A stretch of DNA of 64,000 nucleotides from Micropruina sp. (GTDB lineage: Bacteria; Actinomycetota; Actinomycetes; Propionibacteriales; Propionibacteriaceae): positions 1,178,001 through 1,242,000 of the forward strand of contig JADJTM010000002.1 of the NCBI GenBank assembly GCA_016711205.1, given 5' to 3'. Position 1 is the stretch's first letter. Each line of letters starts with the position of its first letter. The position numbers were made by a program, and so were the translations under genes. The notes under the pieces are model-generated. The model ran no database searches, was not told where the DNA came from, and was given only the letters and a program-made list of their open reading frames with translations. Below, one piece after another: positions 24,874-32,901 of the stretch.

Positions 24874-24999
24874 TCCGGGCGCGCCTGACCGGGGGAGCAG
24901 CTGTCGCAACCACAGCCACCTCGCGTTCGTGGCGCCCGCAGCCGCCGGGAATCGCCACATCACGCCGGGTCCGCCGGCGTGAGCCGGGGCGACCACCAA

Positions 25000-25045
25000 A
25001 GTGTGGAGGATCGGGCTTCGACATCGAAGCCCGATCCTCCACACT
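25000..25045. terminator. Bidirectional terminator, perfect 22-bp palindrome arms
   Basis: AGTGTGGAGGATCGGGCTTC plus GA (25000-25021) is the exact reverse complement of 25024-25045, with only CA between. It separates the converging GNAT-NUDIX and cysE genes and is symmetric, so it can serve both. The rest of 24874-25056 shows nothing else. Confidence 0.8.
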
Positions 25046-25056
25046 CTTGCCAAGGC

Positions 25057-25614
25057 TCAGGCGATCACGTCACCAGCCGTCATGTTCGCCGGAATGCCGG
25101 TGACCACCGAGCCCGGCGGAACGTCCTTGACCACCAGAGCGTTCGCGCCCACCTTCGAGCCGGCACCGATCGTGATCGGGCCGATGATCTTGGCGCCGGC
25201 CCCCAGCAACACCCCGTCGCCGATGGTCGGGTGGCGCTTGAACCGGCCGCGGGATCGTCCGCCGAGCGTGACCTGGTGGTACATCAGCACGTCGTCGCCG
25301 ATCTCTGCCGTCTCGCCGATCACCACGCCGTTGCCGTGGTCGATGAAGAAGCGGCGACCGATCACCGCGCCGGGATGGATCTCCACCTGGGTCAGCGTGC
25401 GCGACAGCTGAGAGATCAGCCGGGCCAGCGGACGCAGGGCCGGACTGCTCACCCACAGCTTGTGGCAGAGCCGATGCACCCACACGGCGTGCACGCCGGG
25501 GTACACCAGCGCCACCATGAACTTGCTGTGCGCCGCCGGGTCTTCGCGCAGCGCCGTCTGCAGATCCTCGTACACCCGGAACCAGGCGGACGAGGCGAGT
25601 TCACGCAGAGTCAT
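25057..25614 (-). CDS. cysE: Serine O-acetyltransferase
   Basis: A 185-residue left-handed beta-helix acetyltransferase making O-acetylserine from serine and acetyl-CoA for cysteine synthesis. The helical N-terminus ends in HRLCHKLW; hexapeptide repeats run from about residue 75: IHPGAVIGRRFFIDHGNG, VVIGETAEIGDDV, YHQVTLGG, HPTIGDGVLLGAGAKIIGP, and the C-terminal GIPANMTAG. The His in FIDHGNG is catalytic in the family. It is a short CysE lacking the long N-terminal domain, as is common in Gram-positives. I chose ATG 25614; an in-frame TTG at 25626 has no ribosome site. It lies downstream of cysK. Confidence 0.93.
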   Translation of the reverse strand: MTLRELASSAWFRVYEDLQTALREDPAAHSKFMVALVYPGVHAVWVHRLCHKLWVSSPALRPLARLISQLSRTLTQVEIHPGAVIGRRFFIDHGNGVVIGETAEIGDDVLMYHQVTLGGRSRGRFKRHPTIGDGVLLGAGAKIIGPITIGAGSKVGANALVVKDVPPGSVVTGIPANMTAGDVIA

Positions 25615-25667
25615 CGCACCATCCAAGCAGGTTGAACGCTGCGCGCGGCAGCCGTCCAGTCGACGCA

Positions 25668-25695
25668 GCGGCCCCGCCGTCGAAGGCGGGGCCGC
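25668..25695 (-). terminator. Strong hairpin between cysK and cysE
   Basis: GCGGCCCCGCC (25668-25678), loop GTCGAA, GGCGGGGCCGC (25685-25695). It lies 35 nt past the cysK stop and 54 nt before cysE, so it should reduce read-through from cysK into cysE. Confidence 0.75.
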
Positions 25696-25729
25696 AGCGC
25701 ATCGATGGTCGAACCCACCCCAGCAGCGA

Positions 25730-26659
25730 TCAGTCGAGCAGGTCCGCGTACAGAATGGTCGACAGGTACCGCTCGCCGAACGACGGAATGATCACCACGA
25801 TCACCTTGCCGGCGTTCTCTTCGCGGGCCGCCAGCTCGCCGGCGGAGGCCAGGGCTGCTCCGGAGCTGATGCCCACCAGCAGACCCTCCTGGGCGGCGGC
25901 GAGGCGGGCGAACTCGACGGCCGTCTCGGCGTTCTGCGGCAGGATCTCGTCGATGACGTCGCGGTCGAGGATCTCGGGAACGAAGTTGGCGCCGATGCCC
26001 TGGATCTTGTGCGGGCCGGGCTGGCCGCCGCTCAGAATCGCGGACTCCTTGGGCTCGACGGCCACGATGCGCACCTCGGGCTTGCGCTCCTTGAGCACCT
26101 GCCCGACACCAGAGATGGTGCCGCCGGTGCCGATGCCGGCGACCACGATGTCGACGGTGCCGTCGGTGTCGTTCCAGATCTCTTCGGCGGTGGTCTTGCG
26201 GTGAATGTCGACGTTGGCCGGGTTGGCGAATTGGCGCACCAGCACGGCGCCCTCTTCGGCGCCGATCGCCTCGGCGCGCGCCACCGCGCCGCGCATGCCC
26301 TCGGGGCCGGGGGTCAGCACCAGTTCGGCACCGAACGCCCGCAGCAGCGCGCGCCGCTCCTTGCTCATCGTCTCGGGCATGGTGAGCACCACCCGGTGGC
26401 CGCGGGCCGCGCCCACCATGGCCAGCGCGATGCCGGTGTTGCCCGAGGTGGCCTCGACGATGGTGCCGCCGGGCTTGAGCTGGCCGGACGCCTCGGCGGC
26501 GTCGATCATCGCGACCCCGATGCGGTCCTTGACCGAGTTGGCCGGGTTGTAGAACTCGAGCTTGGCCAGCACGGTCGCCTTGGTGTCGCCGAAGATGCGG
26601 TTGAGGCGTACCAGCGGGGTGCGTCCGACCAACGCGGTGACGTCGTCGAAGATCTGCAT
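25730..26659 (-). CDS. cysK: Cysteine synthase A (O-acetylserine sulfhydrylase)
   Basis: A 309-residue PLP enzyme condensing O-acetylserine and sulfide. The PLP lysine is Lys44 in NPANSVKDR; the substrate loop is EATSGNTGIALA; the phosphate loop is GIGTGGTISGVG; and GISSGAAL near the C-terminus is the usual PLP-nitrogen serine motif. Length and all motifs are normal. It is divergent from guaA across a 94-nt promoter region and lies upstream of cysE. Since its partner CysE supplies the substrate, the pair forms a compact cysteine-synthesis locus. The C-terminal YLSTILYADLLD suggests a normal active-site end. Confidence 0.97.
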   Translation of the reverse strand: MQIFDDVTALVGRTPLVRLNRIFGDTKATVLAKLEFYNPANSVKDRIGVAMIDAAEASGQLKPGGTIVEATSGNTGIALAMVGAARGHRVVLTMPETMSKERRALLRAFGAELVLTPGPEGMRGAVARAEAIGAEEGAVLVRQFANPANVDIHRKTTAEEIWNDTDGTVDIVVAGIGTGGTISGVGQVLKERKPEVRIVAVEPKESAILSGGQPGPHKIQGIGANFVPEILDRDVIDEILPQNAETAVEFARLAAAQEGLLVGISSGAALASAGELAAREENAGKVIVVIIPSFGERYLSTILYADLLD

Positions 26660-26740
26660 ATGTTGTCCTAACGGGTGATGGGTGCGGCTCGGCCGCGTTC
26701 ACGAATGACGCTTCAAACATAGTACCAATGGCTTTTTGCC

Positions 26741-26746
26741 TACACT
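26741..26746 (+). promoter_or_regulatory. -10 box TACACT before guaA
   Basis: TACACT, 7 nt, ATG 26754. The placement argues for this ATG over a TTG 18 nt earlier. The AT-rich stretch 26710-26740 probably serves both guaA and cysK. Confidence 0.45.
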
Positions 26747-26753
26747 GCGTCCC

Positions 26754-28307
26754 ATGAACCACGAGCACGAGTTGGTACTGGTCGTCGACTTCGGTGCCCA
26801 GTATGCGCAACTGATCGCGCGGCGCGTCCGGGAGGCCCGGATCTACTCCGAGATCGTGCCCCACACCGCGTCCGTCGCCGAGATCCTGGCCCGCCGACCC
26901 AAGGCGATCGTGCTCTCCGGCGGCCCGCAGTCGGTGTACGCGCCGGGTGCGCCGCAGGTCGATCCGGCCCTGTTCACCACCGGCATCCCCACCTTCGGCA
27001 TGTGCTACGGCTTCCAGGCGATGGCGTCCGCGCTGGGTGGTGACGTGCGCCGCACCGGTCTGTCCGAGTTCGGCCGCACTCCCGTCCGCGTCGGCGAGGG
27101 CGGTGCCCTGCTCGGTGCGGTGCCGCCGAGCTTCCGCACCTGGATGAGTCACGGCGACGCCGTCTACGCGCCGCCGCCCGGATTCACCTGCCTGGCCACC
27201 TCGGACGGTTCGCCGGTCGCCGCTTTCGAAGACCTCGACCGGGGCCTGGCGGGGGTGCAGTGGCACCCCGAGGTCGGGCATTCCGAATACGGCCAGGCGG
27301 TGCTGGAGACGTTCCTGGTGCAGATCGCTGGTTGCCGCCAGGACTGGACGCCGGCCAGCATCGTCGATGACTCGGTGGCGGCGATCCGGGCCGAGGTGGG
27401 CGACGCCCAGGTGCTGTGCGCCCTGTCCGGAGGAGTGGATTCGGCGGTCGCGGCGGCGCTGGTACAGAAGGCGATCGGCGACCAGCTCACCTGCGTGTTC
27501 GTCGATCACGGGCTCCTGCGCAAGGGCGAGGCCGAGCGCGTGGAACGCGAGTTCGTGGCCGTCACCGGGGTCGATCTCGTGGTCCGCAACGAGACGGACC
27601 GCTTTCTCGGCGCGCTGGCCGGGGTCAGCGAGCCCGAGACCAAGCGCAAGATCATCGGCCGCGAGTTCATCCGCACCTTCGAAGACGCCGCCCGCGCCCT
27701 GAACGCCGAGAAGGACATCGAGTTCCTGGTGCAGGGCACCCTGTACCCCGACGTGGTCGAATCCGGCGGCGGTGAGGGCGCGGCCAACATCAAGAGTCAC
27801 CACAACGTCGGCGGCCTGCCCGACGACCTGCAGTTCCGGCTGATCGAGCCGCTGCGCACCCTGTTCAAGGACGAGGTGCGCGCCGTCGGCACCGAACTCG
27901 GGCTGCCGGACGACATGGTGTGGCGGCACCCGTTTCCGGGGCCGGGGCTGGCGATCCGGATCATCGGCGAGGTCACGTCGCAGCGTCTCGACCTGCTGCG
28001 CGAGGTGGACGCGATCGCCCGCCAGGAACTCACCGAGGCCGGACTGGACCGCGCGATCTGGCAGTTTCCGGTGGTGCTGCTGGCCGAGGTGCGCTCGGTC
28101 GGCGTCCAGGGGGACGGACGCACCTACGGCCACCCGGTGGTGCTGCGTCCGGTGACCTCCGAGGACGCGATGACGGCCGACTGGGGCCGGCTGCCCTACG
28201 ACGTGCTGGAGCGCATCTCGACGCGCATCACCAATGAGTGCCGCGAGGTCAACCGGGTGGTGCTCGACATCACGTCCAAACCCCCGGGCACCATCGAGTG
28301 GGAGTGA
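26754..28307 (+). CDS. guaA: GMP synthase (glutamine-hydrolysing)
   Basis: A 517-residue cytoplasmic enzyme aminating XMP to GMP with glutamine and ATP. The N-terminal class I amidotransferase has the nucleophile Cys84 in FGMCYGFQAM and the His/Glu pair in WHPEVGHSEYG; the ATP pyrophosphatase P-loop is ALSGGVDSAVAAAL; the dimerisation domain ends in ITSKPPGTIEWE, which marks an intact C-terminus. It completes the guaB-guaA route encoded in this window. It converges on an S9 peptidase gene, and the interval between them holds a pair of inverted 35-bp repeats. Confidence 0.98.
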   Translation: MNHEHELVLVVDFGAQYAQLIARRVREARIYSEIVPHTASVAEILARRPKAIVLSGGPQSVYAPGAPQVDPALFTTGIPTFGMCYGFQAMASALGGDVRRTGLSEFGRTPVRVGEGGALLGAVPPSFRTWMSHGDAVYAPPPGFTCLATSDGSPVAAFEDLDRGLAGVQWHPEVGHSEYGQAVLETFLVQIAGCRQDWTPASIVDDSVAAIRAEVGDAQVLCALSGGVDSAVAAALVQKAIGDQLTCVFVDHGLLRKGEAERVEREFVAVTGVDLVVRNETDRFLGALAGVSEPETKRKIIGREFIRTFEDAARALNAEKDIEFLVQGTLYPDVVESGGGEGAANIKSHHNVGGLPDDLQFRLIEPLRTLFKDEVRAVGTELGLPDDMVWRHPFPGPGLAIRIIGEVTSQRLDLLREVDAIARQELTEAGLDRAIWQFPVVLLAEVRSVGVQGDGRTYGHPVVLRPVTSEDAMTADWGRLPYDVLERISTRITNECREVNRVVLDITSKPPGTIEWE

Positions 28308-28346
28308 GGCCAGCCTGCCTCGCGCTCGCGGGCGTTTCGAGAAGGT

Positions 28347-28426
28347 GAGCAGAAATCGGGGACGGTTCCTCATTCCTGCTCACGCCCGCGTGAGCAGGAA
28401 TGAGGAACCGTCCCCAATTCCTGCTC
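28347..28426. repeat. 35-bp palindromic repeat pair (family GAGCAGGAAT)
   Basis: Unit 28347-28381 (GAGCAGAAATCGGGGACGGT then TCCTCATTCCTGCTC) and an inverted unit 28392-28426, separated by 10 bp, form one 80-bp imperfect palindrome. Each unit has 10-bp inverted ends GAGCAGGAAT/ATTCCTGCTC. It sits between the convergent guaA and S9 peptidase genes; four more units of the family lie at 43162-43437. Confidence 0.92.
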
Positions 28427-28501
28427 GCTGCCTGCCAGGGGTCAACCGTCGGACGCCCGACCATTCGTCCACGCCGACGGACGAGTTGTGACCCGGGCCG
28501 C

Positions 28502-30487
28502 TCAGCCCACCGGAAGGTGCTGCGCCCACCAGTCGAGGATCGCCTCGAAGCGTTGCCTGCGGTGCCAGGGCGTGCCCGAGCGCGAGAGCTCGTGGTTCTC
28601 GCCCGGAAAGACCAGCAACTCGGCGTGCACACCGGCCTGCTTCAGCAACGTGTAGTAGCGCAATGCTTGTGACAAGGGGCAACGCAGGTCCAGCTCGGAG
28701 TGAATCACCAGGGTCGGCGTGGTCACCCGGTCGGTGAGCAGCATCGGCGACTGGGCGTCCTGCTGCTGTGTCGATCCGTTATAGTGCGCCGGAAAGAACC
28801 AGCCGATGTCGGAGGCGCCCACGAACGAGGCCGGATCGAGGTAGCCGCGCTCGACGATCGCCGCTGCGAAACGGTGCTCGTGGGCGATGATCCAGGCGGT
28901 CAGATAGCCGCCGTACGAGCCGCCCATGATGCCGACCCGATCAGCGCTCAGGCCCGGCAGCGACGCGATCGCGTGGTCGAGAAAGGCCAGCACGTCGGTA
29001 GCGTCCAGGTTGCCGAAGTCGTTGCGGATCGCCCGGCCGTGCTCGACGCCGTAGCCCGCCGAGCCGCGCGGATTGCACAGCAGCACCGCGTAGCCGGCCT
29101 CGGCGAACACCTGCGCCTCGTCGAAGAACGCGGCTGTGTACTGCGCGAATGGTCCGCCGTGAATCATCAGCAGCACCGGATGCGGCCCCTCGCCCTGCGG
29201 CAGCACCGCCCAGCCGTGCACCGGGTGGCCGTCCGGTGCGGACGCGGTCAGCTCGCGCGCCTCGCGCACCGTGGCCGATGAGCGCAACGTCGCCGAGAAA
29301 TCGGTCAGCGGATGCACCGTGCCCCCCTGCAGCAGCCCCACCTCGTCGGTGCCCGCACCGGTGCGGTACGTGACCACGATCGGCGAGCCGGCGGGTGGAC
29401 GCGCGCCCGCGGTGCCGCAGCCGAAGATCACCACGCCGGCGTCGCTGTCGAGCAGCACCTCGGTGCCCTCGGCGGTGACGTGCAGCAGCTGGCTGGCGCC
29501 CCGGCTCTCGGTGATCGCGAGCACACCGTCAGCGGCCGGCGTCAGGGTGCCCTCGGTCAGCGAGTCTGGGTCGGTGAGTCGTACGGGTGAATCGTCGCCG
29601 AGGCGGTACACACCCGAGTGTGCGGCCACGAAGTCGAGCCCCGAGTCGCCGAGGTCGGTGCCGACGACCCAGATCGCATCCGCATCGACGAGCGGGTGAC
29701 TCACCTGCAGGTTCCCGGTGGTCAGCCGGACGGGCGCGGAGCCGTCCACCGGCACCCGCACCAGATCGCCGACCAGGGTTTCCGGCCCCTCGGTGCGGGC
29801 CGCGGTGACCAGCACGGCCGTGCCGTCGGCGGTGAAGCAGGGTTGCTCGAAATCGGCGTCGCCCTCGGTCAACCGGCGCGGGGCGGGCATGCCGATGCTC
29901 TTCACCTGGTCGGGGTCGAGCCCCTTGGCTGCGCGGCCCTTGGGCGGCACCGTCGGCTCGCCGAACACGTCGGGAACCTCGAGCACGAACAGGTGGCTGC
30001 GCCGGTCGCGCACCCAGCCCACCCCGTTGAGCTGGAACGCAAGGCTGGTGATGTGCCGGGCGTCCTCATGGCCCGCGTCGACGTCGCTCAGGCTGCCGTA
30101 GCGGCCCTCGGCGGGCACCCGGGCGATGAAGGCGAGCGTGCGGCCGTCCGGAGCGAAGGCGACGTCGCTGACCCCGAGCGGCTGGTCGGTCACGCACAGC
30201 GGTTCGCCGCCACCGGAGGGGATCAGGTGCACCTGCGGCTTGTCGTTGGCGCCCGCGCGCAGAAAGGCGATCAGCGAGCCGTCCGGTGAGAATGCGGGGC
30301 GGGTGTCGTGCTGTCCGCGGGTGAGCCGGCGCGCGCCGGAGCCGTCCAAGGCGACCCGGAACAACTGGCCGACGTAGTCGTCGGTCGCGAAGTCGGGATG
30401 GCTGGTGGCCACCACCGCCCAGCTGCCGTCGGGATGCACCGACGGTGCGGAAAGGGTGGTCAGCAGAGGCAGTTGATCCGGACGCAT
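28502..30487 (-). CDS. S9-family prolyl oligopeptidase-like serine peptidase
   Basis: A 661-residue cytoplasmic-type peptidase. The first 390 residues form a TolB/WD40-like propeller (SVHPDGSWAVVATSHPDFAT, AFSPDGSLIAFLRAG, AFAPDGRTLAFIARV). The alpha/beta-hydrolase part starts near residue 410 (GWAVLPQGEGPHPVLLMIHG); the nucleophile Ser is in GIMGGSYGGYLTAW; the Asp in HSELDLRCPLSQA; the His in FPGENHELSRSG. It probably removes dipeptides or short fragments from peptides (acylaminoacyl- or dipeptidyl-peptidase type). The start is supported by a -10 box 6 nt upstream on the minus strand. It is divergent from ribokinase. Confidence 0.92.
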   Translation of the reverse strand: MRPDQLPLLTTLSAPSVHPDGSWAVVATSHPDFATDDYVGQLFRVALDGSGARRLTRGQHDTRPAFSPDGSLIAFLRAGANDKPQVHLIPSGGGEPLCVTDQPLGVSDVAFAPDGRTLAFIARVPAEGRYGSLSDVDAGHEDARHITSLAFQLNGVGWVRDRRSHLFVLEVPDVFGEPTVPPKGRAAKGLDPDQVKSIGMPAPRRLTEGDADFEQPCFTADGTAVLVTAARTEGPETLVGDLVRVPVDGSAPVRLTTGNLQVSHPLVDADAIWVVGTDLGDSGLDFVAAHSGVYRLGDDSPVRLTDPDSLTEGTLTPAADGVLAITESRGASQLLHVTAEGTEVLLDSDAGVVIFGCGTAGARPPAGSPIVVTYRTGAGTDEVGLLQGGTVHPLTDFSATLRSSATVREARELTASAPDGHPVHGWAVLPQGEGPHPVLLMIHGGPFAQYTAAFFDEAQVFAEAGYAVLLCNPRGSAGYGVEHGRAIRNDFGNLDATDVLAFLDHAIASLPGLSADRVGIMGGSYGGYLTAWIIAHEHRFAAAIVERGYLDPASFVGASDIGWFFPAHYNGSTQQQDAQSPMLLTDRVTTPTLVIHSELDLRCPLSQALRYYTLLKQAGVHAELLVFPGENHELSRSGTPWHRRQRFEAILDWWAQHLPVG

Positions 30488-30493
30488 GGCCCG

Positions 30494-30499
30494 ACGCTA
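30494..30499 (-). promoter_or_regulatory. -10 box TAGCGT before the S9 peptidase
   Basis: The minus strand reads TAGCGT, 6 nt, ATG 30487; no ribosome site. Confidence 0.4.
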
Positions 30500-30588
30500 C
30501 TACCGGACACCGTCGAATCAGACGCTCGACCGTTCCGTCACCGGTGGGCTAGGTTCGTCCGGACAGCCAACGGGAGCGGGGAGATGAG

Positions 30589-31539
30589 ATGGCGTCCGGA
30601 CGTGTGCTGGTGGTCGGTTCCCTCAACGCGGATCTGGTGGTGCGCACCGCGCGGATTCCGGGGCCCGGTGAGACGGTCACCGGCTCGGACCTGGTGATCG
30701 TGCCCGGCGGCAAGAGCGCCAACCAGGCGGCGGCCGTCGGCAAGCTCGGTGGCGACGTGGCGCTGCTCGGCTGCGTGGGCGACGACGGAAACGGCACCAT
30801 GCTGCTGACCAGCCTGGCGAGGTCCGGCGTCGACATCACCCACGTGCGGGTGCTGCCCGGGGTCTCGACCGGTTCGGCGATGATCGCCGTCGACGATGCG
30901 GGCGAGAACTGCATCATCGTCAGCCCCGGCGCCAACGGGCGACTCACCGCGGACGACGTGCGCGGCGCGTCCGGGTTCTTCGAGGCCGCGGACGAATCCG
31001 CTGTGCTCACCCTGTGCCTCGAGGTGAGCCTGGACGCCGTCAAGGCCGCCGCGCGGGCGGCCCGCGAGCGCGGTGCCCGGGTGGTGCTCAACGTGTCGCC
31101 GTACCAGAAGGTGGGAGCTGACCTGCTCGACCTGGTGGACATTCTGGTGGTCAACGCGCACGAACTGGCCGACCTGACCGAGCAGCCCGAGTTCGAGCCG
31201 CTGGGCGACTGGACGGGGGTGGTGAGCGCCACCCGGGCCGCGCTGGGCACCTCCGGTCCGAAGACCGTGGTCGTCACGCTGGGCGCGGACGGGGCTCGCA
31301 CCATCGACCTGACATCGGGGGTTGCATCCGAGCAGATTCCGTCGCCCAGGATCACCCCGGTGGACACCACGGGTGCCGGGGACGCGTTCCTGGCCGCGCT
31401 GGCGTTTCGGCTGGCAGGCGGAGACGAACTGGCGGCCGCCTGCCGGTTCGCCACCCGGGTCGGGGCCTACGCGGCCACCGGCGAGGGCGCCCAGAACAGC
31501 TACCCGACGGCCGAGCAACTCGCCGACTGGCGTCCGTGA
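30589..31539 (+). CDS. rbsK: Ribokinase (PfkB family)
   Basis: A 316-residue sugar kinase that phosphorylates ribose at O5. The N-terminal substrate motif is VVGSLNADLVVRTARIPGPGE; PGGKSANQAAAVGKLGGDV is the first PfkB signature and DTTGAGDAFLAALAFRL the second, with the catalytic Asp in GAGDAF. GGGGAGATGAG precedes the ATG, so this gene uses a ribosome site, with a -10-like TAGGTT at about 30550. Its neighbour on the opposite strand is a decayed nucleoside hydrolase, whose intact product would release ribose from nucleosides and feed this kinase. No transporter or rbsD lies in the window. Some PfkB members phosphorylate nucleosides, so specificity is not certain. Confidence 0.88.
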   Translation: MASGRVLVVGSLNADLVVRTARIPGPGETVTGSDLVIVPGGKSANQAAAVGKLGGDVALLGCVGDDGNGTMLLTSLARSGVDITHVRVLPGVSTGSAMIAVDDAGENCIIVSPGANGRLTADDVRGASGFFEAADESAVLTLCLEVSLDAVKAAARAARERGARVVLNVSPYQKVGADLLDLVDILVVNAHELADLTEQPEFEPLGDWTGVVSATRAALGTSGPKTVVVTLGADGARTIDLTSGVASEQIPSPRITPVDTTGAGDAFLAALAFRLAGGDELAAACRFATRVGAYAATGEGAQNSYPTAEQLADWRP

Positions 31540-31607
31540 CCACCGGGTCCGCGCTGACGATCTGCACCAGCACCGACTACTCGCCGCAGGTTTGAGGGGT
31601 GCAGCCT

Positions 31608-32250
31608 TCATCCACCAGGGGTGAAGTCGAGCAGCCGCTTGAGCAGCACCGGGCCGAGCGGCTGGTCGGTCTCGAGCACCACCCGCACATGCGAGCCCTC
31701 GACGTCCCTCGGTCCGTTGCGCTGGCCGCGCAGGTCGCAGATGGTCTGGCCGCGGCCCGGCCCGTGGGTGTCGTCCACCACCACCGGCACCGACGGCGCT
31801 CGCTTCGCCGTGATCTGACCCACCGCGATCGCCGCCGCCAACGGATCGTGCAGCGCGCACATCTTGCGTCCGTACTCGGCGACGTAGAAGCTCGCCCTGG
31901 TGCTCGTGCGCCAGCCGCACCAGCAGGTCGGCCGCCGACTCGGCCGAGGGCCGGCGATCGGTGTGCGGCAGCTCGACGTTGCCGACGCCGTTGCGGCCGT
32001 GAATGTGCGGCACGCCGCCGTTGAACGCGCGGGTCAGCGGGTGGCTCGCCCCGACCGCGACGGCCACGTCGGGCATGCCGCCCAGAGCCAGCAGGTCGAG
32101 CGTGTTCACTGCCGCCTGCGCAGCGTCGATGTTGCCGCTGACGGTGCCGATGCCGGCCAGCGTGATCTCGGGACAATCCATCAGATAGGCCAGCGCCAGG
32201 GCATCGTCGATGCCGGTGTCGCAGTCGAAGTAGACCGGACGCGGTGTCAT
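31608..32250 (-). pseudogene. Inosine-uridine nucleoside hydrolase remnant (internal deletion and frameshift)
   Basis: The N-terminus is intact: ATG 32250 with GAGAGGAG, RPVYFDCDTGIDDALALAYL (metal-binding DCDTGIDD), then GNIDAAQAAVNTLDLLALGG to LVRLAHEHQGEL near 31890. There the frame is broken: the following sequence in another frame reads ASFYVAEYGRKMCALHDPLA (conserved HDPL histidine region) and continues to the stop at 31608-31610. About 100-130 residues expected between the two parts, including the MGGA and N-rich segments, are missing. Both the lost segment and the frame change point to a deletion near 31885-31895, so no active enzyme is made. A normal gene would hydrolyse nucleosides to base and ribose. 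Confidence 0.85.
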
Positions 32251-32390
32251 GGGGCTCCTCTCGCGCGAAACGCGGCTGCCGATCACGGCGGCGATGGATG
32301 CGTCAGCAGGTTCGTCAGGGTACCGCCCAGCAGCGCGAACCAACCGAGCCGGCCACGTCGCCACGACGCCAAGGCCGCCGGGCAAGCAGC

Positions 32391-32418
32391 TGGCCCGGAC
32401 GGAGCTCCGTCCGGGCCA
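32391..32418 (-). terminator. Perfect 28-bp palindrome after the PspC operon
   Basis: TGGCCCGGACGGAG followed directly by CTCCGTCCGGGCCA, 10 nt beyond the stop of the small PspC gene. The remainder of 32251-32428 shows no gene. Confidence 0.75.
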
Positions 32419-32428
32419 CGCCGCAGAG

Positions 32429-32716
32429 TCAGCGCAGGTCGTCCGGGTTCTGGGTCGGACGCTCCGCCGGCGGCGGGGTGGAGCGGTTGCCGAAGGCGTC
32501 CTTCACCTCATCGAAGCCGGTGCGGGGGCTGGAGTCGGTGGGTAGCACCGCCCACAGCACCAGGTAGGCCACCCAGCCGACCTGGGTGAAGATCGCGATG
32601 ATCACGGTCAGGATGCGGACCAGGCCCGAATCGAGGTTCAGAAAGCGGGCCATTCCGCCGCAGACGCCACCGAGGAATTTGTCGGTGGTCGAGCGGGTCA
32701 GGGTACGACCGTTCAT
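32429..32716 (-). CDS. Small PspC-domain membrane protein
   Basis: A 95-residue protein made almost entirely of a PspC domain: RSTTDKFLGGVCGGMARFLN, then SGLVRILTVIIAIFTQVGWV and AYLVLWAVLPT, giving one or two membrane segments, followed by a polar proline-rich tail. PspC proteins sense or transmit envelope stress. GAAAGGAA precedes the ATG, which overlaps the previous gene's stop (ATGA), so translation is coupled. It is the third gene of a three-gene membrane operon divergent from a PspC-type histidine kinase, the usual setting of this family. Confidence 0.9.
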   Translation of the reverse strand: MNGRTLTRSTTDKFLGGVCGGMARFLNLDSGLVRILTVIIAIFTQVGWVAYLVLWAVLPTDSSPRTGFDEVKDAFGNRSTPPPAERPTQNPDDLR

Positions 32717-32901
32717 GGTGTTCCTTTCGTTGAGGTTCGAGATAACAACAGGCCGATCAGGCCGATCACGACCAGGCCAAGGGGGGCGATGATCGAGACG
32801 AGCTTCCAGTCGACGGTGGCGAAGGCGGCGCACAGGGCGAGTGCGGCGAGCCCGACGCAGACCAGGCCGACGTTGAGGGCGGCGACATCGATGCGCTTCA
32901 T
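32713..32901 (-). CDS. Small two-TM membrane protein (62 aa)
   Basis: A short protein with two hydrophobic helices (LNVGLVCVGLAALALCAAFA and VSIIAPLGLVVIGLIGLLL) and a charged C-terminal tail. No family name is recognised. It overlaps the upstream PspC/DUF4097 gene and the downstream small PspC gene by ATGA at both ends, which makes it a translationally coupled middle gene and strongly supports that it is real. It is probably an accessory subunit of the same envelope-stress complex. Confidence 0.8.
   Translation of the reverse strand: MKRIDVAALNVGLVCVGLAALALCAAFATVDWKLVSIIAPLGLVVIGLIGLLLSRTSTKGTP

Noticed and set aside
31577..32250. Programmed frameshift producing a full nucleoside hydrolase
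   Set aside because: A single slip cannot supply the missing 100 or more residues between the two halves, so deletion explains the data better.
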